Source: Dugong dugon (Eukaryota; Chordata; Mammalia; Sirenia; Dugongidae). Taken from it: 64,000 nt of DNA. A program made the translations under genes and the position numbers. This document shows, one piece after another, positions 39,145 to 49,839 of the stretch. Each line of letters starts with the position of its first letter. Position 1 is the first letter of the stretch. The notes beneath the pieces were generated by a model that searched no databases, was not told the DNA's origin, and was given only the letters and a program-made list of their open reading frames with translations. The stretch lies in assembly GCA_030035585.1 (NCBI GenBank), contig CM057482.1, positions 15,921,001 to 15,985,000 of the forward strand, given 5' to 3'.

Positions 39145-39877
39145 CAGATGTTGCGGTAGCCAGAAGCCAAGATGGTCCCCAATACCTCCTGGTACATATG
39201 CCTTTATGCAATTCTCTCACACGCTGAATAGGTTGATTTTTAATAACAAAACTGATGGAAAAGACAGAGTGTGACTTCCGAGGCTTGACCATACAAGGTA
39301 TTGATGCGTTCGCCTTGCTCTCTTAGATCATTCACTGTGGGGAAAGTCAGCTGCCATGTCATAAGGATACGCAAGCAGCCCTATGAAGTGGCCCATGTGG
39401 CAAGGAACTGAGGTCTCCTGCCCCAAGCCAGCATCAATTTGCTAACCCTGTAAGACAGCCATCTTAGAAGTGAGCGCTTCTGCGCAGCCAAGCCTTCAGG
39501 TAACTGCAGCACTGGCCGACATCTTGACTGGAACCTCACAAAAGGTGCTGAGCCAGAACCCACTCCTGAAGATCACTCTATTAGTAACTCACACACCTGG
39601 CTCTGTTAAACACACAATTCAAACAGTTATTGCTCAACCAAGTGCTACATGCCCCTCACATTGCTAAACAACAGAGGGGTATACTATGCATCAGTCGCTA
39701 TGAGTTGGAATCAAGCCGACAGCACACAGCACCACTACACCACACTGAGTCCCCCACCGCAGTCTTTCGGCATTCCTGACTCACACAAACTGCGTGAGAT
39801 AAGAAATGCTTACCGTTGTTTTAACCTACGACGTTTTGGGGTGATTTGTTACACAGCAATAGATAACGAATTCAGAC
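39145..39877 (+). mobile_element. MLT1-type solo LTR with internal insertion
   Basis: Left part: CCAAGATGGTCCCCAATACC, GCAAGGAACTGAGGTCTCC, GACAGCCATCTTAGAAGTGAG, CCGACATCTTGACTGGAAC. Right part from 39760: CATTCCTGACTCACACAAAC, GATAAGAAATGCTTACC and GGGTGATTTGTTACACAGC. Between them 39690-39735 is a SINE-type tail (GTCGCTATGAGTTGGAATC). No retroviral genes remain. Confidence 0.78.
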
Positions 39878-40742
39878 GTGGTCTCTGCCCTCTCTAACCT
39901 GGTGTCAGGGGAAAGAAAAGTGCTTGGAGAGACGGCAGCATGAGGCAGCGTGCGGTCAGAAAGCAGCCTATTAGAGCGGCAGGAGCTTCTCTATGCGCCA
40001 GGCCCAGGGGACAGATAATACGGGCTATTATTCCATCCCATGGCTGCTGAGGCAATGGAGGAGAAATTATCCTGAAAAGCAGACCACACTCTCTGCCCAC
40101 GTGTCAGGCTGTTATCAGAAGAAAGGACAATGGCTATCCTGGGCCTGAGAGTGCGACCCTCGGCCCTGCCACGTTTCGTGGGCATGACCGAATGCCGGCC
40201 AGTGGCAGCTTCCTGCTTGCCTAGCACACAGAGTGTCAAAACCGCGGAGTCTCACCGGAAAGATTACTTCACTGTGATTTTAAAGATGAGGGGAAAATGG
40301 GCTCCTTTGCTCTCCTAACTGGCTGGCCACTCTCTGATTTTCACAGATAACGGGGCAGGAAATTGCCCATGGTGAATGAGCGGGATCTGTTACCTGTGGG
40401 TGGAAATGGGTAATGAGAACTTAAATCCAGCCACATCCCCGAAGCACATTAGGGAGTCAACTTGTAAAAATGATTAGGAGGGTTTTAATATCCATCAGCT
40501 GGATGGATACCCATCTCCTGCAGCAACCTCGGACTCATAAACCCGCGCAGGCAATCAGTCGCTTGTGCTGGTGGAGTGGCCTCAGTCCCAGACCTCTTGC
40601 GGGGCCTCCCAGAACCAAGAGATTTGAAATAATGAAAATCCTACTTGGCATTGTGTAGCCAGCTCCCCTTAAGTGAAACGCAGATAATCCTTCAGACTTT
40701 GCCTTAGTGAATAGTCCCAACCTTCCTATCCTACCGGGAAGT
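39878..40742. promoter_or_regulatory. Repeat-free block, possible regulatory DNA
   Basis: No repeat visible for 865 bp. Contains CTGTTATCAGAAGAAAGGAC, TTTCACAGATAACGGGGC (GATA-type AGATAA), CCCATGGTGAATGAGCGGG, AAAAATGATTAGGAGGG and TTTTAATATCCATCAGCTGG (E-box CAGCTG). Candidate constrained sequence; unproven. Confidence 0.25.
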
Positions 40743-40921
40743 ACCAGTTTCCATTGCGTTGATTCCTACGTATGGCACCCCCACGCGTGTTAGAGTTTTC
40801 AGTGGCTGATTTTTTGGATGTAGATGGCCAGGCCTTTCTTCCAAGGCACCTCTGGGTGGGCATGAACATCCAACTTTTCTGTTAGCTGTGTGTGTTAACC
40901 ATTTGCACCACCCAGGGACTC
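40743..40921 (-). repeat. AfroSINE, B body
   Basis: CCAGTTTCCATTGCGTTGATT tail complement, TTTTCAGTGGCTGATTTTTT, GATGGCCAGGCCTTTCTTCC and GCACCACCCAGGGACTCC. The segment between tail and body is shortened. Confidence 0.9.
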
Positions 40922-41229
40922 CACCAGGATGGTAAGGCAATGGGAAATAACTAGACCTGCATTCCACTTCCTTTTATCTCTTTACAGTAGACATGCTAGT
41001 ATGAGGCAGTGTGGCCTAATGTGAGGTGCCCCAGACCCACAGTCTGAACACCAGAGGCCTGGGCTGACTCAACCACCAGAGACCATATTATCAAGTCATA
41101 TCCCCTGCCAGACCCTGTGGGGTGGGGTGGGTGGGAGCAAGAGGACTCACTGGACGCAGTTCATTGCTAGTCCTCTGTCACTGACTGCCCAGAGAACTTC
41201 TCCACGCCTCCTCAGCATGTCCCAGAGTA

Positions 41230-42000
41230 AGCGTCTCATGTGTCCCCACCCAAAACTAGCCTTCTCCTCCCAGCCACCGTGTCTCTTTCCGTGCTCATCA
41301 TAGCACTTTCTTCTCCATTGCATTTCTTCAGCAAGTCCTATCATCGCACCTTTGAAAATACTTAATCCATCCCTGCACCCCTGGTCCATGCCTGGATTGC
41401 ATCAGGCTGTCCCTGCTCTCTAAACATCCTACCTCTGGCTTCTTCATGCCCATCTTCCCTTAGACCGTCATCCCTCTGCTCTAAGACTGGCAGGGTCTTC
41501 ACACAGCACTGGAGAGAAAAAAAAAAAAAAAACAGTTGCTGTGGAATCACCTCCAACTCATGGCGACCCCATGTGTATCACAGTAGAACTGTGTTCCACA
41601 GAGTTCTCAATGGCTGATTTTTCAAAAGTAGATCACCAGGCCTTTCTTCCAAGCATCTCTGGGTGGACTCGAACCTTCAGCCTTTTGTTTAGTAGTCAAG
41701 CATGTTAACCATCTGCACCACCCAAGGAAGCATTCCATAAATCCCCTAAGCTGGCTTTACCTCTCGTCTCCCGGACACACAGCCTCAGTCACAGGGGTCG
41801 CTTCTCCTGCTCACCCGGCCCCACCCCCCTCCCAGGCTCTCGTCCCCTCCAGTCTCTTGCTTCACACCCATTCCCCTTGCCTCCCTTCTGCCCTCCTGTC
41901 TGGCAGAACCTGCCCGTCTCACTTAGCTTCTCTTCTCCCGGAAGCTGCCCCTGACCACTCTCCCCCTCTGGTCCCTGTTGGGCTGGGAACTCCAGCAACA
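41230..42000 (+). repeat. L2 LINE, split by an AfroSINE
   Basis: Left 41230-41516: CTAGCCTTCTCCTCCCAGCC, TCAGCAAGTCCTATCATCGC, CATGCCTGGATTGCATCAGG. Right 41735-42000: TCCAGTCTCTTGCTTCACAC, CTGTCTGGCAGAACCTGCC and TCTCCCGGAAGCTGCCCC. The order matches the L2 region upstream of its 3' UTR. Confidence 0.65.
41517..41732 (-). repeat. AfroSINE, B body, with A-run, in L2
   Basis: A run of about 15 A, then CAGTTGCTGTGGAATCACC, TCTCAATGGCTGATTTTTC, AAGTAGATCACCAGGCC, GACTCGAACCTTC at the B box, and GCACCACCCAAGG. It interrupts the L2 at 41516. Confidence 0.94.
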
Positions 42001-42439
42001 CATACAATGGGTACCTGGCAGTTTCACATGGACTTCTACTTGCTTGAGGGTCACCCACTTATTTTATTTTAATTTTTATGTGTGGAAGTTCTGTTTCTAC
42101 AGTCTGAGGAGAACTTTGAGACTCCTGTTACCCTTATCCCCTTGCAGGGCCAGGAAGAGTGACTTGTTCTGGGTAAATAGACACCAAATGTTTCCTTTAA
42201 TTTAGTGACTTCAGATAGGGTCTCTGCCCTTGAGAATATTCCTCAAGGACTATTCTCCTAAATTTGTACTCATAGAATTTAGAGCTCAAAGGGGCCTGGG
42301 AGACCCTATCTAATCCTCTACGGAAGAAGCAGTAAACCCTGCCCTCCCCCAACCTCCATGGGAGGCTGGCTTGTAAGGTGAGAAGCAAACACTCCCTCTT
42401 CCTGGATCTCAAATATGAGATAGAAAAAATGATAAGAAA
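42001..42439. other. Unassigned sequence, no gene seen
   Basis: Unique by eye; 42055-42090 is T-rich. A 42240-42330 segment (AATTTAGAGCTCAAAGGGGCC) looks like an old repeat that I cannot name. Confidence 0.45.
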
Positions 42440-42565
42440 AAAGCATTAGCTGGGTGTCAGCAGAGCTGGGTTTGCACCTGAGCTCTGCCGATTATTTGTT
42501 GTATGACTTTGGGCAAATGGCTTGACCTCCCTGAGCCTCGGTGAGGCAGCGGGACAAAATGTTCT
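42440..42565 (+). repeat. MIR SINE, 5' half
   Basis: AGCATTAGCTGGGTGTCAGC, GGTTTGCACCTGAGCTCTGC, TGTATGACTTTGGGCAAATGG, CTTGACCTCCCTGAGCCTC. Ends at the microsatellite. Confidence 0.87.
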
Positions 42566-42587
42566 CCAAAGCGCATTTAGCTTTAAG

Positions 42588-43315
42588 TATGCAGTGTGTG
42601 GGGCATGTGTGCGTATATAGGTATGTATGTATATGTATGTATAAATATGTATATGTATACATGTATATGCATGCATGTGTGTATATATGTGTGTGTGGTG
42701 TGTGTATATAGGTCTATGTGTGTATGTGTATACATGTATATGCATGTGTGTATGTATGTATAGGCATGCATATATGTACATTTGTATATATATACCTGTG
42801 ACTGTGTTTATGTACCATGTGTATATATGTATATACACGTGCGTGTGTATGTATTCAAGCACACATGTATATGTGTATGTATATGTACATATACCAAACC
42901 AGAAAAAAATTCATCGCCATTGAGTCGATTCCAACTCATAGTGACCCTGTAGGACAGAGCAGTAATGCCATATAGAGTTTCCAAGTCTATAAATCTTTAT
43001 GGAAGCAGATTGCCACATCCTTCTCCCTTGGAGTGGCTGGTGGGTTTAAACTGTCAATCTTTCAGTTAACAGCTGAGCACTTAACCACGGCACCACCAGG
43101 GCTCCTTGTATGTATATGTGTATATGTATATATATATGTATATGTGTGTATATGTATGTGAATATATATATACACACATCTATAACCTATATATATATAA
43201 ATATATACACACACATATACAACCTATATATGAAAATATATATATAATACACACATTATGTATGTGTGGGTATATATATATATCTATATCTATATATACA
43301 CATATTTGTGTTTAT
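42588..43315. repeat. Long TG/TA microsatellite, split by a SINE
   Basis: 42588-42895 and 43106-43315 consist of TGTATATG, TGTGTATG and ATATATAT units. The two halves form one alternating purine-pyrimidine tract of over 500 bp. Frames of up to 138 codons crossing it encode Tyr/Ile/His/Thr/Val repeats and are artefacts. Confidence 0.96.
42896..43105 (-). repeat. AfroSINE, A body, inside a microsatellite
   Basis: AAACCAGAAAAAAATTCATCG, GCCATTGAGTCGATTCCAAC, CATATAGAGTTTCCAAGTC, CCACATCCTTCTCCCTTGG and a head complement ending CACCACCAGGGCTCC. The repeat flanks both read GTATGTATATGT, so target duplication is expected but cannot be separated from the repeat. Confidence 0.95.
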
Positions 43316-44478
43316 ATTCAAGAAGCCCATTCATTTTGCCTAAAGAGCTTCAGAGCTTTTGTGGGGTCGCATTGCGTTAGACTGAGCAGGGGTAGAAGAA
43401 TGTCATCTTGCAGAAAACCCCACAAGTCTTCCTGAATCTAAGCTGCTCAGAAGTGGCACCAATCCCATCTGTGGCTTTGAGTACCCATACACCTTTACCA
43501 CCAGCTGCCCTTTTCTCCCACGCTGTCCCTTAGCCAGCCAGGCTAGTCCACATCAGTGCCAGGCTGGGTACCTTGGCAAACCCAGGCTGTTCCAGACCTT
43601 CCCTGAGACCTGGCAGGGAAGGGCTTTGGCCGGGCCAGGCTCCTTTCCAAACGCAATCCTCATGGAGAGCTAACGCAGGCTGACAGCTTGGAGGCTTTGT
43701 GATCATCTGGAGAGGCAGTAGCTGACTGAGAGGTACCCGCAGCCAAATAGAGGGCAACCTCTGCCTGGCCAGACTCCTCCCTTCAAGGTGGCCTCAGATG
43801 CCACCACCCCATCAGTGTGGGAAGGCGATGCTGCATGGCCTACCTCGGCCTCAGGGCTTCCAGAATGGGACCCTTCTTGGAGACCCGCTAGCCTTGAACC
43901 AATCCCAGATGGTTACAGGGTTGGTGTGGACGGTGCCCTATTTGCAAGTATAAAGAGAGGCAAATGTTCCTGTGAATGCATGGTAGGAGCAGGTCCTGGG
44001 GAGAATGAGGCCCAGCAGCAAGTCCACCCACCCAGATGCCCTTCAACAGCAAAGCCGGCCAGCCTGCAGGGCTGCGGTGGAGCCGCCTTCCAGGACCACA
44101 ATAGAGAAGAGGGCTCCTTTCCCCAGCTCTTTATTTTGATAAAAATGGCGCCCATGATTAACGAGTGGAGCGCTGTTGAGAAGGAGGCCACCAGATACCT
44201 TCTGAAACACAGCCCAACTTCCAGAAACATGGAAGGCCTTTAATTATTGATCCTCAGGCGAGACACTTGCCTTCTTGGGAAGAAGCAGGTCTGAGATGAT
44301 TTCCCATGAAAAACTGGGATAACCAACGGAGAGTGCCAAAGCTCAGTGTGTGAGAAGGGCTGATGTGCAAGTTGTCAGCCCGGTTGCTATCCTCTCCCTA
44401 CTTCCCAGTCATTCCCAGGAGGCAAATGGTCACGCCCAGAGGCAACGAGACCCCTACAGCCAAATTGTTATTATTACC
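43316..44478. other. Repeat-poor, no gene seen
   Basis: GC-moderate unique sequence. A 151-codon plus frame at 43788-44243 has a minus counterpart of 105 codons and no domain. 44115-44180 (TTTATTTTGATAAAAATGGCG, CCATGATTAACGAGTGG) looks non-random and may belong to a conserved block. Confidence 0.4.
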
Positions 44479-44686
44479 ATTGCTGTCATTAGGTGCCTAG
44501 GAGTCAATTTTCAGCTTATAGCAACCCCATGTGACAGAGTAGAACTGCCCTATAGGATTTTCTTCGCTGTAATCTTAACAGGATCAAATCGCTGAGTCTT
44601 TTCTCCAGAGTTGCTGCTGGGTGGGTTTGAACTGTCAGCCTTTTGGTTAGCAACCGAGTGCTTAGTCACTGCATAACCAGGGCTCA
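44479..44686 (-). repeat. AfroSINE, A/C-like
   Basis: ATTGCTGTCATTAGGTGCC, CAATTTTCAGCTTATAGC, ATTTTCTTCGCTGTAATC, GTGGGTTTGAACTGTC at the B box, and GCATAACCAGGGCTC. The tail contains the RTE-like GGTGCC. Confidence 0.9.
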
Positions 44687-45279
44687 TCATTACCATCATC
44701 TTCTGTTAAAAAGAGACCCTACCAATGCAGCCAGCCTTCCTAATCCAGGCATCTCATTAAATTCCCGTTGCAAGCAGGGCCAAAGCTTCAAGATGGAGAA
44801 AAACAGGGAAGCTGAGAAGGTGACAGACACCCTTGTGTCCTTATTTGTGATGCAGAGTGTTGTATGTATAGGAAACGCTGGCCATAATTTGCTTATAAAT
44901 AATTGACTTCTAGATTGAAATCCCTGGAGTGCCTTGGTTTATTCACAACAAGGCTCTTCTGCCTTTGGTGCAAAACCTGTCTTACCTCCACCCGGAATGT
45001 TACGAAGAGTGATTTTTTTTTTCCCTTTATCCCCGGTAATAACCTTCAACTAACCTTTAAACCCGAGTGAATAATTTAAATCTTATTTTCATATCAATGG
45101 AGAAGCCAAGCCAAGCAATTATCTTTTATCTGTCTACTCTGTCGTTGGAGCAGAGAGGCATAATCAAGGCTTCCCGAGTGAACGAGATGAGAGTGAGGAA
45201 GTGAGAGATGGTATCTGAAGACATTAACGCAACAATGAATTATTCAATAATGAGTACAAGATCTGTCATAACACACTCA

Positions 45280-45312
45280 CACACGTGCACACACGCACGC
45301 ACACACACAGCG
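45280..45312. repeat. (CA)n microsatellite
   Basis: ACACACGTGCACACACGCAC and further CA units. Confidence 0.9.
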
Positions 45313-45847
45313 CTTTACATCTGCCCGATGTTCCAGGCAGGCCAAGGCTGGCAGACGGGGAGAGCGGGTGCCAGGGAGGGGGCCTGGGATAAGCATGACA
45401 AATCGCCAGATCATCTGCTCAATTAGGACGGAGAGCAGGTGCGCGGGGCTCATTTGCAGCGCAGGACTGCACTGTTGTGGGCCAAACAACAGGCTGATGG
45501 AAAACACCTAATTTGCGTGACAGTGATTTAGAGCAGCTCAAGCTATGATTTTGCAAAGGGGGAAGTGGGGTGGGCCCCCCCACAAAAGATACAGAGAGGG
45601 GGTGTGGAAAGGAGAAGGGAAGATAAGAAAAAATAAAAAGCGAGAAGAGGTTGAAATTCCCCACGGTGCTCATTAAAATTCTACCGCACGCGTTTCTTCC
45701 CCCGGTCCCCCTGGACTGCCCGTGATCATTTTTATTAATTCATAAAATATCACACCAGTGATTGAGGCTGATGATTAGTGGAGCCGACAAACACAAGAGC
45801 TGGTGAAATATTGCAGCAGCTCCAATTGGGTCCCTCCGAGTAAAAAC

Positions 45848-45966
45848 ACAGACGTCGCAGGAAAATCATCCTCCAACGGGTCCTGGGGTGGCCAGGCCCG
45901 GGTGGCGAAGCGGGAGCGGCAGCAGGGCGGGGCGGAGCACGGTGGGGTCCGCGATCTCCTGCCGCC
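45848..45966. promoter_or_regulatory. Small CpG-dense patch with GC boxes
   Basis: About fourteen CpG dinucleotides in roughly 120 bp, with GGCGAAGCGGGAGCGGCAGC and GGGCGGGGCGGAGC (two overlapping Sp1-type GC boxes, about 45924-45937). It is below usual CpG-island length. It could be a lineage-decayed island, a promoter of an unannotated transcript, or part of an enhancer. Confidence 0.35.
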
Positions 45967-46020
45967 CCACTCATCACCCTTGTTAAGACATCCAGTGACA
46001 CCAGGAGACATTTCCCATCC

Positions 46021-46554
46021 CCCTCTCTTGGTTTACAGGAAATGTCTTCGTGGACAGAAGTGTCCTTTAACCTCCACTGTAAAATGGAGTGTCAGGCACT
46101 GGCAGGAGGCAGCGTGGAGGCTTCCACCGGAAGCTCAGCTCCTGGCTTGGCGGGTGAAATGGCTTCCAAACCAGCACAGCACAAAGCTAGGGAGCCCTTC
46201 AGACTTACCCTGAGACCCTGCTGCTCCCCAGAAATTCAATTCTAATGGCTATGAAGGACCTCCACCCCAGCGTGTTATGTATTATCTCCCTTGTTTTTCA
46301 AAGGAGGAAACTAGTGGCTGGAAAAGTTGAATAGTAGGACCACAGTGTCAAGGCTGGCAGGGACTGAGGTCTTAGAGGCAGCAAAAGGAAAGTCAGACTT
46401 TGCATTTAGTCAGAATGCTTGTGCTCTCAGGCTTCCACTGTGATAGTCTCTTTCTTTCTCGTTTCTGATTCTGTTTTTCTTTTTGATTAATTGTTCTATT
46501 CTTCATTTGTTTTGATATTTTAAGACATCTTACATACTTCGTGATATTAGGTGG
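46021..46554. other. Unassigned with a MIR scrap
   Basis: 46290-46400 (AAAGGAGGAAACTAGTGGC, AGTTGAATAGTAGGACC) may be a minus-strand MIR scrap. 46440-46520 is T-rich. Two plus frames at 45803-46245 have no domain. Confidence 0.4.
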
Positions 46555-46750
46555 GAAGACAGACTAAAAAAAAAAAGAAACTGTTGCTGTCAAGTCGATT
46601 CTGACTCACAGCGCCCTGGTGCCGCAGTGGTTAAGAGCTCCTCTGCTAACCAAAAGGTCTACATTATGAATCCATCAGCAGCTCCTTGAAAACCCCATGG
46701 GGCAGTTCTACTCTGTCCTATAGGGTCACTATGAGTCAGAAGACAGACTA
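46555..46750 (-). repeat. AfroSINE short form with inverted 5' part
   Basis: Between two perfect copies of GAAGACAGACTA (46555-46566 and 46739-46750) lie an A-run, the tail complement CTGTTGCTGTCAAGTCGATT...ACTCACAGC (to 46611), and then a sense-strand head and body starting GCCCTGGTGCCGCAGTGG and ending CACTATGAGTCA. Tail and body are in opposite orientations inside one duplication, the form expected of a twin-priming 5' inversion. Strand is that of the tail. Confidence 0.88.
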
Positions 46751-46764
46751 GGACAGCTTTTTTT

Positions 46765-46886
46765 TCAACACTGGTCTCATCCCAGGACCTACTAGAGAAT
46801 CTCAGGGTGGTGAGGCCCAAGAATCTGCATTTTAACAAGCTTACCAGATAAGCCGCATACACTGAGGTTTGAGAACCATTAACCCA
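46765..46886 (-). mobile_element. MER5-type DNA element fragment
   Basis: GACCTACTAGAGAATCTCAGG, GGCCCAAGAATCTGCATTTT, AACAAGCTTACCAG and GAGGTTTGAGAACCATT match one end of MER5A/B with its terminal repeat. Confidence 0.72.
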
Positions 46887-46949
46887 GAGAGATCATGGCT
46901 CAAACTCTGGCTTCATTTTCAAATCATCAGATCTTTTAAACAAAGAAAA

Positions 46950-47065
46950 AATCCCCTCGGCCATACCCCAGAGATCCTGATGCAATTGCTCCGGGGTGGA
47001 GCCCATGCACTGGTGTTTGTTAGAAAATTTCCAGGTGTTTCCCATGGACAGCTAGGGTTGACAAA
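46950..47065 (-). mobile_element. MER5A-type fragment
   Basis: CATACCCCAGAGATCCTGATG, GGGGTGGAGCCCATGCACTGG, TTTCCAGGTGTTTCCC and AGGGTTGACAAAC match the middle and end of a reverse-oriented MER5A. Confidence 0.65.
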
Positions 47066-47086
47066 CATTTAAATATGATGATAAAA

Positions 47087-47286
47087 CCAGTTGCCGTTGA
47101 GTTGATTCCCACTCACGGCGACCACATACATGTCAGAGTAGAACCGCGCTCCATAGGGTTTTCAATGGCTGTGATCTTTAGAAAGTAGATTACCAAGCCT
47201 TTATTTTGAGACACATCTGGATGGAATTGAACATTTCTTGGTTAGTGGCAGAGCACTTAACCATTTGTGCCAGCCAGGGTTTCCTA
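47087..47286 (-). repeat. AfroSINE with 16-bp target duplication
   Basis: CCAGTTGCCGTTGAGTTGATT, GGGTTTTCAATGGCTGTGATC, AAGTAGATTACCAAGCC and a head complement ending CCAGCCAGGGTTTCC. The perfect 16-bp direct repeat AAATATGATGATAAAA at 47071-47086 and 47287-47302 bounds it exactly, the longest clean duplication in the window. Confidence 0.97.
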
Positions 47287-47302
47287 AAATATGATGATAA
47301 AA

Positions 47303-47770
47303 AGGATTCTAAAACAGAGTCTCCCTGACTCTAACCCAGTTTCCATGAAATAAATACGCCTCCCCCCAGTCCCCCACCATCTATCTAGTTCCACTAAACT
47401 AGACAGGAGAAAAAAGATGGAGTGAATTACTTTAAAAAAACACACACAACTCAAGATCCCATTTATTTTAGACCTTAGGCAAAGAGTCCAGGCTCATTTG
47501 CATTCATAGGTAAAATATTTCAGTTCTCACTTAGAAAATAGCAATGCTATCTACAATGTAGGAAGAAAGATGTACTAAGTGCATCTGTGCTAAACTCAAA
47601 ATCCTTTTCTCCTCAATAGTTCATGTAGACATCAAACTTGTTCTGCATGCATTTTGCATGTGATGCTTTTGTATGGCTTCTACTGGGATCATTTTATGAC
47701 TCTAAACTGCCACATCCAGAGGAAATATATGAAGGCAGTTTTCATCTCATGAGCTTGTTTTCAAAGTGAA
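47303..47770. other. Unassigned sequence, no gene seen
   Basis: AT-rich and unique by eye. Confidence 0.5.
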
Positions 47771-48590
47771 GTCTTTTTCTTTTTTTCTTTTGCTTTAGAT
47801 GAAGATTTACAGAGCAAATCAGTTTCTCATTAAACAATTAATATACGTATTGTTTTGTGATGTTGGTTGCCAACCCCAACACTTTCCCATTCTCGACCTT
47901 GGGTTCCCCATTACCGGCTTTCTTGTCCCCTCCTGCCTTCTCGTCCTTGCCCCTGGGTTGATGTGCCCGTTTAGTCTTGATTTGTTTTACAGGCCGATAT
48001 AATCTCTGACCAAAGGGTGAACCTCAGGAGTGACTTCAGTACTGAGTTGAAAGGGTGTCCAGGGGCCATACTCTTGGGTTTCTACAGTCTCTGTCAGACC
48101 AGTAGGTCTGGTCTTTTTTTGTGTGACTTAGAATTTTGTTCTACATTTGTCTCCTGCTCTGTCCGGGACCCTCTATTGTGATCCCTGTCAGAGCAGTTGG
48201 TGGTGGTAGCTGGGAACCATCTAGTTGTGCCGGACTCAGTCTGGTGGAGGCCGTAGTAGTTATGGTCCATTAGTCCTTTGGACTAATCTTTCCCTTGTGT
48301 CTTTGGTTTTCTTCATTCTCCCTTGCTCCAGATGGGGTGGGACCAGTGGAGTATCTCAGATGGCCACTCACAAGCTTTTATGACCCCAGACACTACTTAC
48401 GAAAGTAGGACATAGAACAATTTCTTTATACAATGTGTCATGCCAGTTGAGCTAGATGTCCCTCGAGACCATGGTCCCCAGCCGTCAGCCCAGTAATTGG
48501 GTCCCTCAGGGAGTGTGAATGTGTCTGTGAAGCTTCCATGACCTTGTCTTGGTCAAGTTGTGCTGGCTTCCCAGTATTGTATACTGTCTT
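47771..48590 (-). mobile_element. L1 3' UTR, elephant-type, antisense
   Basis: Starts at a CTTTTTCTTTTT run (complement of the poly-A), then GATGAAGATTTACAGAGC, CTTTCTTGTCCCCTCCTGCC, GTGAACCTCAGGAGTGACTTC, CTCTATTGTGATCCCTGTC, GTTGTGCCGGACTCAGTCTGG and GTGCTGGCTTCCCAGTATTG. The complement of nearly every block is found in the plus-strand copy at 58086-59125. ORF1 and ORF2 are absent, so the copy is dead. Confidence 0.87.
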
Positions 48591-49459
48591 AAAAGCCTTC
48601 TTTCTTTTGAGCAACTAGTTTATTTTTAGAGTTATTGACAATGTGAATTGTAAAACAGATTGGGTTGCCTTCTTTGGTTTTGCTACTGGGAAGCTCAGAG
48701 CCAAATTTGCAGCTTCCCTCAAACAAGCAAGGGATACACTATGTATAATAACCTTATGCCACCTTCATCCCCTTTTCTGCCTTAGGGTATAAGTACATAA
48801 ATAAGGATAAAAACAAATAAAATAAGTAGAAGCTTCTTTGAAACCTGTTGAACATTCATCTATTATCTCCCTGGCCAGAAGGTCACAAACTCAAATGCCT
48901 TCAGGGACCAGGTACGTGACAATAAATGAAGGAAGCAGACCGGGGAGACCCCAGTGAGGGGCTGTGAAGACTGGAAAACTGAGAGCATGTGGCCCATTTA
49001 AAAGCTTCTTTTTTTCTTTTTTAATTTGTAAACATTGTGTTGGTCAGTTGAAACATATCTGCAGCCAAACTTGGCCCACGGACAGCAAGTTTGCCCAGAC
49101 CATGAGGAGGATGCCTCAAGTTATTACTTTAGAGTAAGATGTGTAAGGGATACTTCCTCAGTTTTGGAAAAAGTGTCTATTCCAGCAGCCAATTCTCCAT
49201 CTTCTTAATTTTCACTTTGGAATAACTATTCCAGCTTAAATGAGCTATTGAAGGAGGCTTATCCTTTCTGCTCCCAGAATGCTGCTCTTAAATGTTCGGA
49301 GTTATTTCAAAAGCAATACATGCTCATTGTAGACAAAATAGAACTATGGAAACATGCCAAAAAGAAAACACAAAAATACCTATAGGAGAGCTAACCACTT
49401 AGCACCTCCACGCATATATTTCAGTGATGTGTATGTATGTATATATGTACTGCATATGT
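48591..49459. other. Unassigned, with an old repeat scrap
   Basis: 49300-49390 (TTTCAAAAGCAATACATGCTC, ATTGTAGACAAAATAGAAC) is a familiar but unclassified LINE-like scrap. The rest is AT-rich unique DNA. Confidence 0.4.
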
Positions 49460-49664
49460 TTTTGCTGTTGTGTGCCATTGAGTCAATTCTGACTTACAGC
49501 AACCCAGTGTGACAGGATAAAACTGCCCTATAAGGTTTCCGAGTCTGTAATCTTTACAGGAGCCGATAGCCAGGTCTTTCTCCTGAAGAGCCACTGGTGG
49601 GTTCAAACCACTAACCTTTTGGTTAGCAGGTGGGTGCTTAACCTTTGCACTACCTAGGCTCCTT
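49460..49664 (-). repeat. AfroSINE with target duplication
   Basis: TTTGCTGTTGTGTGCCATTG, CTATAAGGTTTCCGAGTC, GAGCCGATAGCCAGGTC and GGGTTCAAACCACTAACC, ending CACTACCTAGGCTCC. TGTACTGC is duplicated at 49446-49453 and 49666-49673, within an 11 of 12 base match (TGTACTGCATAT and TGTACTGCTTAT). Confidence 0.94.
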
Positions 49665-49839
49665 CTGTACTGCTTATACTTACTTTTATTTCCAACTTAC
49701 TTTCTTCAGACAACTTCTTTCTTCCAGAAGATAATTTATTATTTTCCTAAACTCCTAAGAAATAAGGCAGAATAGATTAAAAAATCACAAAACCTCTCCC
49801 AATCTTTATTAATTAAATGAAAAAAAAAGTAAAAACAGC

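Larger units (their letters stand above)
44920..46020. promoter_or_regulatory. Repeat-free candidate enhancer/promoter cluster
   Basis: AT-rich motif-dense parts (GAATAATTTAAATC, AGCCAAGCAATTATC, GCATAATCAAGGC, GCAACAATGAATTATTC, TTGCGTGACAGTG, TTTTTATTAATTCAT, GATGATTAGTGG) flank a CpG-dense patch at 45848-45966. No SINE, LINE or LTR intrudes from 44687 to 46280, which is unusual for this window. The sequence resembles a conserved regulatory element; function is unknown. Confidence 0.35.

Noticed and set aside
42446-42923. Tyr/Ile/His-rich frames on both strands
   Set aside because: They are translations of the TG/TA microsatellite.
43788-44243. 151-codon plus-strand frame
   Set aside because: No domain; a 105-codon frame exists on the other strand over the same bases; apparent order is more likely regulatory or chance.
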